From JAUWCW01 sp030609125 [NCBI: Candidatus Rokuibacteriota bacterium] (GTDB lineage: Bacteria > JAUVQV01), in assembly GCA_030609125.1 (NCBI GenBank), contig JAUWCW010000085.1:1-7643 (forward strand): a stretch of DNA of 7,643 bases, read 5' to 3'. Positions 1 through 6,801 of the stretch are shown here, piece by piece (positions within the stretch are counted from its first letter, which is position 1; each line of letters starts with the position of its first letter). Both the position numbers and the translations under genes were made by a program. The notes under the pieces are model-generated. The model was not told the DNA's origin. It ran no database searches and saw only the letters and a list, made by a program, of their open reading frames with translations.

Positions 1-10
1 AAATACCTTT

Positions 11-16
11 TATGAT
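11..16 (+). promoter_or_regulatory. possible -10 box (TATGAT) upstream of nfo
   Basis: The hexamer TATGAT matches five of six bases of the sigma-70 -10 consensus and lies in the AT-richer stretch before nfo. A -35 box at normal spacing would fall just outside the window, so only half of the promoter could be seen. It would give a transcript starting near 23 with a leader of roughly 80 bases. This is a motif match only and could be chance. Confidence 0.2.
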
Positions 17-106
17 CCGGCATAGGGTACTGTAAGGGAGGGCAAAAGAAAAGGTTTTTCGCAAAGCCGCTTGTTATTCCGCTCCGGTTTGTGATGAAAT
101 AAAATC

Positions 107-1060
107 ATGGTGAAGAAAGGGGAGAAAAAGGGCCGCTTCCCGCTCGTGGGGGCCCACATGAGTATCGCGGGAGGCGTCTGGAAAGCTTTCGCCCGCGGCG
201 TCGGGGAAGGGTGCGCGGCGATGCAGATATTCACCAAGAACGCCAGCCAATGGGAGGCGCCGCCCCTTTCCAGGACCGACGTTCTGCGCTTCCGGGAAGA
301 GGGAAAGAGGGCCGGCATCTTTCCGGTCTTCGCTCACGACGCGTACCTCATCAACCTGGCGTCTCCCTCGGCGGCCCTGAGGGCCCGGTCACGGAGGGCC
401 TTTCTGGAAGAGATGCGGCGGGCGGAGCTGCTCGGCCTGAGCGGACTCGTCATGCACCCCGGGGCCCACACGGGCAGCGGAGTCGACGCGGGGTTGCGCC
501 GGGTGGCGGAATCGCTGAACTGGGTCCACGAGAGGACCCAGGGCTTCAGCGCCGTGATCTGCGTGGAGAATACCGCCGGCCAGGGCACCGTTCTGGCCGG
601 TGAGTTCGGCCACCTGGAAGGGATATTCTCGGGAGTGAAAGAGCAGGAGAGGCTCGGGATCTGTTTCGACACGTGCCACGCCTTCGCCGCCGGTTACGAC
701 CTGCGCGGCGCCGAGGGCTACGAGTCGGCCCTCTCGAAGATGGAAGCCGCCGTCGGCAAGGGGCGGATCCGGATCATTCACGCCAACGACGCCAAGGGGG
801 AGCTCGGGAGCAGGCTCGACCGGCACGAGCACCTCGGGCGGGGTCATCTCGGGCTTGGGTGCTTCCGTCGCATCATGAACGATCCGCGCTTTCGAGACGT
901 CCCCAAAATCCTCGAAACCCCCAAGGAGGAGGACGGACTCGACATGGACCTGGTGAACCTGGAGGTTCTGCGCGCCCTCGAGGGGGCTTCCCGGGTCCCG
1001 GCCCGGCTCCTGGAAAAGTCCGCCGGGAAGGTGCGGGAGGCGATGAAAGGGCAGGCGTGA
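107..1060 (+). CDS. nfo: endonuclease IV (AP endonuclease, Nfo)
   Basis: Cytoplasmic base-excision repair enzyme that cuts the backbone 5' to abasic sites and removes blocked 3' ends. The product is 317 residues, slightly longer than E. coli Nfo (285). All nine metal ligands of the AP endonuclease 2 TIM barrel can be placed: His77 (FAHDAYLINLASP), His117 (MHPGAHTG), Glu154 (VENTAGQG), Asp188 and His191 (FDTCHAF), His225 (IIHANDAK), Asp238 and His240 (LDRHEHLG) and Glu270 (ILETP). It should therefore be an active trinuclear-zinc enzyme. The ATG at 107 is the first start after an in-frame stop at 95-97, but it has no visible Shine-Dalgarno sequence. It gives a lysine-rich N-terminal tail of about 13 residues before the conserved VGAH. 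An in-frame GTG at 146 follows a purine-rich tract and is a less likely alternative. The TGA stop overlaps the GTG start of the downstream ATPase gene, indicating an operon. Confidence 0.96.
   Translation: MVKKGEKKGRFPLVGAHMSIAGGVWKAFARGVGEGCAAMQIFTKNASQWEAPPLSRTDVLRFREEGKRAGIFPVFAHDAYLINLASPSAALRARSRRAFLEEMRRAELLGLSGLVMHPGAHTGSGVDAGLRRVAESLNWVHERTQGFSAVICVENTAGQGTVLAGEFGHLEGIFSGVKEQERLGICFDTCHAFAAGYDLRGAEGYESALSKMEAAVGKGRIRIIHANDAKGELGSRLDRHEHLGRGHLGLGCFRRIMNDPRFRDVPKILETPKEEDGLDMDLVNLEVLRALEGASRVPARLLEKSAGKVREAMKGQA
1045..1051 (+). promoter_or_regulatory. ribosome binding site for the ABC-class ATPase gene
   Basis: GAAAGGG lies inside the last codons of nfo and ends 5 bases before the GTG at 1057. 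That spacing is good for this GTG and favours it over the second in-frame GTG at 1063. The site and the overlapping stop/start (GTGA) suggest translational coupling. Confidence 0.55.
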
Positions 1061-2793
1061 GGGTGGGAGAGAAGACGCCGCTGCGGGGGCGGTCGGAGGA
1101 GCTGGAGGCCCTCCTGCGCCGCCTCGACGGGCGGGGCTACAAGGCCTACAAGGATATCCAGGGGTCCTGGGACTATTCCACCTTCGTCCTGCACGTCGAC
1201 CACGTGCAGGGCGACCCCTTCGCCGCGCCGTCCCGTCTCTGCGCCGAGATCGGCCTGGCCGGGGCGGCCGTCCCGGCAGGGCTCATCGCGGACCGGCTGC
1301 GCCGGATCGCACTCGGCGATTACCTGGCCCGGACTTTTCACCGCGCCATCGCCGGCACCGTCAAGGGCCGCCGGGGCATCGGCAAGAGCGGCGCCGTGGC
1401 CATCGCCGTTCCGGGGCAGGAGGTTCTCGAGCGCAACGCCGTCGTCTTCACCGCAACCTCCGTGCAGTGCCGCTTCGTTCTGGGCCTTCCTGCCAGGGGG
1501 CGGACCATCCTCGGCGGCCAGGCGGCGGAGATGCTGCTGGGAGAAGTCCCGGCCCTCGTTGAGAAGGGGCTCGTGCTGAAGCGGCTCCCGCCGGGGGAAG
1601 CGGAGCGGCACATCGCCGCCGTGGAGGACCAGGAGGCCCTCCGGGAGGCCCTCCCGGGAAAGGGGCTGGTGGCCTTCGTTACCGAGGGGGCGGTTCTTCC
1701 CCGCCGCAGCGGGGTCGACCCCCGGCCTCTCGGGGAAGGGGCCGTTCCCTTCGAGCCGCCGCCGGAGCTGACGGTGGAGCTGGAGTGCCCCCACCGGGGA
1801 ACGGTGAAGGGGATGGGAGTTCCCGCCGGCGTGAGCCTCATCGTCGGCGGCGGTTTTCACGGCAAGTCCACCCTCCTCGACGCTCTCCAGCTCGGCGTTT
1901 ACAACCACGTCCCCGGTGACGGGCGGGAGGGGGTGGTAACTCTCCCCTCGGCTTGCAAGGTGAGGGCCGAGGACGGCCGGTCCGTCGAGAGGGTTGACAT
2001 CAGCCCCTTCATATCGAATCTGCCGACGGGCCGGGACACGAGGATCTTCAGCACCGCCAACGCCTCGGGGAGCACCAGCCAGGCCGCCAACATCATCGAG
2101 CCTCTCGAAGCGGGATGCCGCCTCCTGCTCATCGACGAGGACACGTCGGCGACGAACTTCATGATCCGCGACGAGCGGATGCAGGAACTGGTGAACAAGG
2201 ACCGGGAGCCGATCACGCCCTTTGTCGACAAGGTGCGCCAGCTTCGAGAGGAGAGGGAGGTCTCGACGGTGCTCGTCATGGGCGGGTCGGGGGACTACTT
2301 CGACGTTGCCGACACGGTGATCATGATGGACGCCTACCGCCCCCGCTGCGTTACCGCGCGGGCCAGGGAAATTGCCGCCCGCCGCGATATCGGAAGAAAA
2401 CACGAGGGCGGGGGCGGCTTCGGAACTTTCACTCCCAGGCGTCTCGACCCGGCCTCCTTCGACCCCTCACGGGGGAAGCGGGAGGTGAAGATCGACGCCC
2501 CGGGAAGGGGAACGCTCGTCTTCGGCCGCTCGACGATAGACCTTGCGGCGGTGGAGCAGCTCGTGGACCGGGCGCAGACCGTGACGATCGGATGGGCCAT
2601 TCATGCCCTCTCCACCCGCCACTTCCCCGCCGGCGTCACACTAGCCGAGGCGCTGGGTAACCTCTCGCGCGACCTGGACGAAAAGGGGCTCGACCAGCTC
2701 TCCCCGTGGCGGACGGGAGACCTCGTCCGCCCGCGCCCCCTGGAGATCGCCGCGGCGATCAACCGCCTGAGGGGGCTGAAGGTCAAGGGGTGA
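1057..2793 (+). CDS. predicted ATPase of the ABC class (PF09818/COG3044-type)
   Basis: A soluble 578-residue protein of the conserved family known only as 'predicted ATPase of the ABC class'. The N-terminal third carries the family motifs DGRGYKAYKDIQG (about 24-36) and HVQGDPFAAPSR (49-60). A P-loop GGGFHGKST is at 264-272 with Lys270. The signature-like segment NASGSTSQAAN is at 335-345, directly before a Walker B strand LLLIDED (356-362) with Asp360/Glu361. MGGSGDYFDVADTVI follows at 408-422, with a distinct C-terminal domain after it. There is one ABC domain, no membrane segment and no signal peptide, so it is not a transporter. From memory, the trypanosome mitochondrial RNA-editing factor MRB1590 belongs to this fold and binds RNA, so a nucleic-acid role is plausible; no bacterial function is established. 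The frame is open back to 673 inside nfo, but homology-like sequence begins only after 1057. The GTG there overlaps the nfo stop and has a ribosome binding site. The coupling to nfo hints at repair, which is inference. Confidence 0.9.
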   Translation: MRVGEKTPLRGRSEELEALLRRLDGRGYKAYKDIQGSWDYSTFVLHVDHVQGDPFAAPSRLCAEIGLAGAAVPAGLIADRLRRIALGDYLARTFHRAIAGTVKGRRGIGKSGAVAIAVPGQEVLERNAVVFTATSVQCRFVLGLPARGRTILGGQAAEMLLGEVPALVEKGLVLKRLPPGEAERHIAAVEDQEALREALPGKGLVAFVTEGAVLPRRSGVDPRPLGEGAVPFEPPPELTVELECPHRGTVKGMGVPAGVSLIVGGGFHGKSTLLDALQLGVYNHVPGDGREGVVTLPSACKVRAEDGRSVERVDISPFISNLPTGRDTRIFSTANASGSTSQAANIIEPLEAGCRLLLIDEDTSATNFMIRDERMQELVNKDREPITPFVDKVRQLREEREVSTVLVMGGSGDYFDVADTVIMMDAYRPRCVTARAREIAARRDIGRKHEGGGGFGTFTPRRLDPASFDPSRGKREVKIDAPGRGTLVFGRSTIDLAAVEQLVDRAQTVTIGWAIHALSTRHFPAGVTLAEALGNLSRDLDEKGLDQLSPWRTGDLVRPRPLEIAAAINRLRGLKVKG

Positions 2794-2798
2794 CCCCT
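2786..2798. terminator. small hairpin between the convergent operons, possible weak terminator
   Basis: AGGGG-TGA-CCCCT forms a perfect 5-bp stem whose loop is the stop codon of the ABC-class ATPase gene. On the plus strand it is followed after two bases by a pyrimidine-rich tract (TATTCCTTTTTCC). On the minus strand no U-run follows. The stem is short and the U-tract interrupted, so this is at best a weak terminator. It is the only candidate in the 6-bp gap between the two convergent genes. Confidence 0.25.
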
Positions 2799-2799
2799 G

Positions 2800-3708
2800 C
2801 TATTCCTTTTTCCTGCTGCGGGGGTGCGCCTCGTCGTAGACGCGGGAGAGCCTGTCGAGATCGACCTGGGTGTAGCGCTGGGTGGTGGAGAGACTCCGGT
2901 GGCCGAGCATCTCCTGGATGGCCCTCAGGTCCGCCCCGCCGCTGAGGAGGTGGGTGGCGAAGCTGTGACGCAGGGCGTGGGGGGAGATCCTGCCAACGTT
3001 CTCCTGCCGGCGCGAGAGCGCCGACAGGAAGCGGTGCACGCTGCGTGCCGAGAGTCGGGTCCCGCGGAGGTTCAGAAAGAGGGCGTACGGTTCTGAGGGT
3101 GCGGCCCTTCTCTCCTCCACGGTGTAGCGGCGCAGGGCCAGTCCGGCCTTGGCCCCCACCGGGACCAGCCGCTCTTTCCGCCCCTTGCCCCTGACACGCA
3201 CCATGCCGTCTTCCAGGTCGAGGTCCTCCAGGTCGAGGCCGACGAGCTCCCCCACGCGCAGGCCGCTGGAATAGAGCAGCTCGAGGAGGGCCCGGTCCCG
3301 GAGGCGGCTCTTCGGCGATGTGCCCGCCCCGTCGAGGAGACGGAAGGTTTCGTCGACGGTGAGGATGGAGGGGAGCTTCTTCGGCGCCGTCGGCGTCGGC
3401 AGCGTTTTGGCCGGGTTCCCCGCCATCTTCCCCTCCCTGTTGAGAAAGCGGAAGAAGCTCCTCAGGCAGGCCAGCTTGCGCGAGAGCGACGACGGCTCCA
3501 GCCCCTGCGAGGAAAGATGGCCGAGAAAGGCGCGGACGCTCCTGAGGTCGACAAGGGACAGGTCGAGCTTGCCCGCCGTCTCCTTTCCTGCCCTGGCGTG
3601 CAGGAAGGAGGTGAACTGTCTCAGGTCGGACGCGTAGGCCCTGACGGTCGCGGGGGAGAGGTCCCTTTCCACCTGGAGGTATTCCAGGAACCAGGCGACG
3701 GGATCCAT
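2800..3708 (-). CDS. xerC: tyrosine recombinase XerC/XerD
   Basis: A 302-residue site-specific recombinase that resolves chromosome dimers at dif, normally with a partner Xer protein and FtsK. The N-terminal SAM-like DNA-binding domain covers about residues 1-95 and the catalytic domain about 112-290. The catalytic set is complete: Arg151 (SGLRVGEL), Lys175 (GKGRKERLVP), His244 and Arg247 (HALRHSFATH), His270 (LGHRSLSTT) and nucleophile Tyr279 (RYTQV). Length and spacing match E. coli XerC/XerD closely. The XerC rather than XerD label rests on its place after a type IA topoisomerase, a known xerC context, and is not proved by sequence. The ATG at 3708 lies 6 bases after the topoisomerase stop with no good Shine-Dalgarno, so translation is probably coupled. 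It is the last gene of the minus-strand operon. hslVU, which follows xerC in several other lineages, is absent here. No integrase-like cargo or attachment sites accompany it. Confidence 0.95.
   Translation of the reverse strand: MDPVAWFLEYLQVERDLSPATVRAYASDLRQFTSFLHARAGKETAGKLDLSLVDLRSVRAFLGHLSSQGLEPSSLSRKLACLRSFFRFLNREGKMAGNPAKTLPTPTAPKKLPSILTVDETFRLLDGAGTSPKSRLRDRALLELLYSSGLRVGELVGLDLEDLDLEDGMVRVRGKGRKERLVPVGAKAGLALRRYTVEERRAAPSEPYALFLNLRGTRLSARSVHRFLSALSRRQENVGRISPHALRHSFATHLLSGGADLRAIQEMLGHRSLSTTQRYTQVDLDRLSRVYDEAHPRSRKKE
3212..3238 (-). repeat. 12-bp direct repeat inside xerC
   Basis: The 12-mer TCCAGGTCGAGG (plus-strand reading) occurs at 3212-3223 and again at 3227-3238, with a 15-base period. 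It encodes the repeated acidic stretch LDLEDLDLED after the catalytic Arg151 region. The period is a whole number of codons and the overall spacing between Arg151 and Lys175 equals that of E. coli XerD. It therefore does not look like an insertion. Confidence 0.6.
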
Positions 3709-3714
3709 GGCGGG

Positions 3715-6258
3715 CTAGGAGCTTGTGTCTTTCGCCGGCTTGCGGCGGGCCCTGCGGTAGGGGGGGAACTCCCAGTCGATGAGCTTCTTGCCCGCGGAAT
3801 TGAGCACCAGGGAGGCCGAGAAGGGACGCCCCTTTTTCGATATGAACTTCTCGATGACATCCGTTCTGCCTTCGGTGAAGAACTTGAGGGCCTGCTCCTC
3901 GGGGATGTCGACCCGGAGGAGTTTTCGCGGCAGCCTGGCGGGGCATTTGGCCTCCTGGAAGTGCTGATCGCAGACGTAGGCGTCGGCGACTGCATGGATC
4001 CGGCCGGATCGCCCGGCATCACGACAGAGCGGGCAGGGAGCGATGGGGTTGTCGAGCTCGACGTCCGCCCGGTCGGTCTCGTCGAAGGCGAAGGCCACCT
4101 TGTGCTTCTCATCCAGCTGCAGCGTGGCGGTGAACTCCTGCCCGGCGCGGCTGAGGAAGCCTTCGATGGGACCGACGGACCCCGTTTCAATCAGTTTCTT
4201 CGCTTCACTGCCGGTGAGCTCCCGGGAGGCTACGACTTTCCTGATCCGGAACCGGCACTCCTGCGAGGGGCAGGCGAAGTAGTCCTCGGTCTGCTCCAGG
4301 GGGGAGGCGCCGCAGGCCGGGCAGGCCGCCTCCAGGTCGGGGAGCACCGGCGGGGGCTCCTCGATGGCCCTGCGGATTCTCTCGACGATGTCCACCGTCA
4401 TGGAGCGGATATCCTTCATGAAGGTGTCGCGGTCCAGCCGGCCATGCTCCATCTGCTTGAGCTTGAACTCCCAGTCGCCCGTCAGTTCCGGGGCGCAGAG
4501 AGTGTCGATGCGGATCTTCTCCGTCAGAAGGGCCACGAGCTTGATCCCCTTGGCCGTGGCCACCAGGCTGCGCCCGTCGCGATGAACGTACCTGTCGTGT
4601 ATGAGACCCTCAATGATGGCGGCCCGCGTTGCGGGAGTCCCGAGACCCCGCTCGGACATGGCGGCGCGAAGCTCCTCGTCCTCCACCAGCTTGCCCGCAC
4701 CCTCCATGGCGGAGAGAAGTGTCGCTTCCGTGTAGCGGGGCGGCGGCTTGGTCTCTTTCTTCTGGTTCTCTATCGCGCTGTTCAGGGCTTGTTCACCGGC
4801 CGTGATCGGCACGAGGGCGGCGGACGGCTCTTCGCCGTTCCCGCCCTGGGCGGCCGGGGTCTCCTTCCCGTAGACCGCCAGCCAGCCCGGCTCGACCAGC
4901 ACCTTGCCCGAGGTCCTGAAGACGTCCTTCTCCACGCTGGTGATGCGGGTTGTGACCTCGAACCTCGCCGTTCCGAAGAAGACCGCCACGAAGCGCCGCG
5001 TCACCGCCTCGTAGATCTTGCGCTCGGCTTCGTTGAGGCGCCCGGGAACGACTCCGGTGGGGATGATGGCGAAGTGATCGCTCACCTTGGCGTTGTTGAA
5101 AATGCGCCGGTCTCCTCCCTTGATCATCCCTCCCTCCAGAGCTTTGCGGGCAAAGCCGGCAAGGCCGGGAGTGGAGGCGCCCGATTCGGCCAGGGCCTTC
5201 ATGGTGGCCTTCACCTCGCCGGGGTAATCTTCGGGCAGGAAGCGGGAGTCGGTCCTGGGATAGGTGAGGGCCTTGTGTCTTTCGTACAGGCTCTGGGCGA
5301 TCTGGAGGGTCCTTCGCGCGCTGAAGCCGAAGCGGTTGCTGGCGTCGCGCTGGAGGCTGGTCAGGTCGTAGAGCAGGGGCGGCGCCTGGCTCTTCGGCTT
5401 GCTCGTATCCTTGACGGAGCCCTCCCGGCCGCGGCAGCGCTCGACAATGGCCTCGGCTTCGGCAAGGTCCCAGAGCCGTTCCGCCCTGGCGTGGGGGTCG
5501 TCGGTCTTTTTGAATCCCTCCAGGATCCACCGGGAGGGATAGGTGCCGGCGGCAACGTCGAAGTCGGCGTGGATCTCGTAGTAGACGCGGGAGTTGAAGC
5601 TGCGGATTTCCTGCTCGCGCTTGACGAGGATCGTCAGGGTCGGCGTCTGCACCCTTCCCACGGGGGTCTTGACGAACCCTCCGTGCCGGGAGTTGAAAGC
5701 CGTCAGGGCCCGGGTGCCGTTTATGCCCACCAGCCAGTCGCTCTCCGAGCGGCACTTGGCGGCGGCGGCGAGGGGAAGCATCTCCTCGTCCGACCGCAGG
5801 CGCGAGAAGGCGTTCAGCAGGGCCTGGGAAGTCATGGACTGCATCCAGAGCCGCTTGACGGGCTTGCCCACGCCCGCCGCTTCGACGAGGTAGCGGAAGA
5901 TCAGCTCCCCTTCACGCCCGGCGTCACAGGCGTTCACGAGCAGGTCCACCTCCTTGCTCTTCATCAGTCTCTTGAGAAGGTTGAAGCGCTTCCTGGTCTT
6001 GTCGATGGGCTTGAGGTCGAAGACGGGCGGAAGGATAGGAAGCTTCTCCATGTCCCACTTCATCTTCTTGCCGTCCTCCGTCGGCAGGGGCAGCTCGACG
6101 AGGTGGCCGATGGCGGCGGCTATGATGTGGGTCTCGTTTTCGTAGGTGTCCTGATCCTTGTTTTTCTTGAACCCGGACATGCCCGGGGCCCGCGCCAGGG
6201 CCCGGCTCAGCTCGGCGGCGACGCTGGGCTTTTCGGCTATGATCAGAGTTTTTCCCAT
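3715..6258 (-). CDS. topB: type IA DNA topoisomerase, topoisomerase III-like
   Basis: An 847-residue enzyme that cuts one DNA strand through a 5'-phosphotyrosine and passes another, relaxing negative supercoils or decatenating DNA. The Toprim domain begins with IIAEKPSVA (Glu9) and contains CDAGREGELIF (111-121: Asp112, Glu116, Glu118). GRVQTPTL is at 201-208 and the nucleophile is Tyr333 in LTYPRTDSR. The DAGREGE form, in place of the DPDREGE seen in TopA, marks topoisomerase III-type enzymes. The C-terminus has a four-cysteine zinc element (Cys646, 649, 663, 668), a GFLSRAGQEFTATL-type topoisomerase repeat (about 680-726), then a second degenerate copy (Cys742, 745, 763, 772; about 742-829) and a basic tail. 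I recall long beta-proteobacterial topoisomerase III proteins with the same LVGINGTRA and AFNS motifs, also next to dprA and smg. The start is 1 base after the smg stop (TGA-C-ATG) with no clear ribosome binding site, suggesting coupling. It occupies the position of topA in other genomes and may be annotated so. Confidence 0.95.
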   Translation of the reverse strand: MGKTLIIAEKPSVAAELSRALARAPGMSGFKKNKDQDTYENETHIIAAAIGHLVELPLPTEDGKKMKWDMEKLPILPPVFDLKPIDKTRKRFNLLKRLMKSKEVDLLVNACDAGREGELIFRYLVEAAGVGKPVKRLWMQSMTSQALLNAFSRLRSDEEMLPLAAAAKCRSESDWLVGINGTRALTAFNSRHGGFVKTPVGRVQTPTLTILVKREQEIRSFNSRVYYEIHADFDVAAGTYPSRWILEGFKKTDDPHARAERLWDLAEAEAIVERCRGREGSVKDTSKPKSQAPPLLYDLTSLQRDASNRFGFSARRTLQIAQSLYERHKALTYPRTDSRFLPEDYPGEVKATMKALAESGASTPGLAGFARKALEGGMIKGGDRRIFNNAKVSDHFAIIPTGVVPGRLNEAERKIYEAVTRRFVAVFFGTARFEVTTRITSVEKDVFRTSGKVLVEPGWLAVYGKETPAAQGGNGEEPSAALVPITAGEQALNSAIENQKKETKPPPRYTEATLLSAMEGAGKLVEDEELRAAMSERGLGTPATRAAIIEGLIHDRYVHRDGRSLVATAKGIKLVALLTEKIRIDTLCAPELTGDWEFKLKQMEHGRLDRDTFMKDIRSMTVDIVERIRRAIEEPPPVLPDLEAACPACGASPLEQTEDYFACPSQECRFRIRKVVASRELTGSEAKKLIETGSVGPIEGFLSRAGQEFTATLQLDEKHKVAFAFDETDRADVELDNPIAPCPLCRDAGRSGRIHAVADAYVCDQHFQEAKCPARLPRKLLRVDIPEEQALKFFTEGRTDVIEKFISKKGRPFSASLVLNSAGKKLIDWEFPPYRRARRKPAKDTSS

Positions 6259-6259
6259 G

Positions 6260-6745
6260 TCAGTGCAGATGGCGGATCCGGGTTTTCCCCAGCAGCTCCA
6301 GCGGGTCGGGGAGCGAATCGGGCACGGGGACGCCGTGGTCCATCAGGACCATGCGGGAGACGGTCTTCATCTCGTCCTCCCCGATTTCGCTCTCGAAGCT
6401 CATCAGCGCTCTTTCCAGTATCTCCTCCCTCAGCGAGGGGTCGATGAGGCCGGAGTTTTCCAGGCGCAGCAGGTAACCGAAGGCCTCGGGAGAGAAGGAG
6501 AGCTGCTCCTCCAGGCTCTGCGCCCGCAGGCCCGTGGAGTGTATCTCCTCGCTTGCCGGGGGAGCGTCGGAAAAGGGCTCGGCGAGGAACCTGCCCAACC
6601 AGGCCATGGCGATTTCGACCTCGTTCAGCTGGTACCCGTCGGCCACCAGCTCCTCCAGAAGCTCCCCGGGATCATCGATGAATCCGGGATCGTCGATAAG
6701 GCTCTGGGTCAGCGTGTTCAAAAGCAGGAGCCATCTTTCAGACAT
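6260..6745 (-). CDS. smg: Smg family protein (DUF494)
   Basis: A 161-residue acidic, mostly helical, soluble protein resembling E. coli Smg (157 residues) in length and pattern. Shared features include an N-terminal LLNTLTQSLID-type helix, LLEELVADGYQLNEVEIAMAWL (29-50), a middle segment with GYLLRLENSGLID (89-101) and REEILERALM (105-114), and a helix ending KTVSRMVLM. No enzymatic motif is visible and the biochemical function of the family is unknown. The assignment rests on these patterns plus the position between dprA and a type IA topoisomerase, the classic location of smg in proteobacteria. The ATG at 6745 is preceded by a purine-rich GGGAAGGAA about 11 bases upstream. It contains a six-codon tandem repeat near the N-terminus (IDDPGFIDDPG). 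Confidence 0.85.
   Translation of the reverse strand: MSERWLLLLNTLTQSLIDDPGFIDDPGELLEELVADGYQLNEVEIAMAWLGRFLAEPFSDAPPASEEIHSTGLRAQSLEEQLSFSPEAFGYLLRLENSGLIDPSLREEILERALMSFESEIGEDEMKTVSRMVLMDHGVPVPDSLPDPLELLGKTRIRHLH
6666..6697 (-). repeat. short in-frame tandem repeat in smg
   Basis: CCGGGATCATCGAT (6666-6679) and CCGGGATCGTCGAT (6684-6697) differ at one base and are spaced by exactly 18 bases, six codons. They encode two copies of IDDPG at residues 17-21 and 23-27 of Smg. It may be a small duplication or coincidence. The protein is about as long as E. coli Smg over this stretch, so no clear net insertion is seen. Confidence 0.6.
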
Positions 6746-6756
6746 TGCAGGTACAG

Positions 6757-6765
6757 TTCCTTCCC
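6757..6765 (-). promoter_or_regulatory. ribosome binding site of smg
   Basis: GGGAAGGAA on the minus strand ends 11 bases before the smg ATG at 6745. The spacing is a little long, but no other in-frame start lies closer and no other purine tract is available. Confidence 0.45.
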
Positions 6766-6785
6766 TGATGAGTGTTCCGCGTCAA

Positions 6786-6801
6786 GACGGTGCGCGCCGT
6801 C
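6786..6801 (-). other. hairpin at the dprA stop codon
   Basis: GACGG (6786-6790) and CCGTC (6797-6801) form a perfect 5-bp stem around a 6-base loop, overlapping the dprA TGA stop. Read on the minus strand it is followed by only two T residues, so it is not a convincing intrinsic terminator. It might partly attenuate read-through or protect the smg-topB-xerC message. Confidence 0.25.

Noticed and set aside
5-59. Inverted repeat ACCTTTT ... AAAAGGT followed by TTTTT as an intrinsic terminator
   Set aside because: The stem is 7 bp, AT-rich and separated by a 37-base loop, so it would be unstable.
673-1056. N-terminal extension of the ABC-class ATPase frame into nfo
   Set aside because: The extra 128 codons are Arg/Gly/Pro-rich shadow of nfo in another frame. 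Family-like sequence starts after the GTG at 1057, which has a ribosome binding site.
844-2403. A 519-codon minus-strand frame opposite nfo and the ATPase gene
   Set aside because: His/Arg/Gly-rich shadow translation with no domain pattern; the plus strand carries clear motifs.
2800-3708. The tyrosine recombinase as an integrase of a mobile element
   Set aside because: Length, motif spacing and catalytic positions match housekeeping XerC/D. There are no flanking repeats, tRNA or cargo genes, and the base composition matches its neighbours by eye.
3517-6447. A 976-codon plus-strand open frame antisense to topB, xerC and smg
   Set aside because: Its translation is low-complexity (Gly/Leu/Glu/Arg-rich) without recognisable motifs, while the opposite strand encodes clear topoisomerase and recombinase families. 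It is the usual mirror frame of GC-rich coding DNA.
6780-6785. TTGACG on the minus strand as a -35 box for smg
   Set aside because: No acceptable -10 hexamer is found 16-18 bases downstream; the region there is the purine-rich ribosome binding site.
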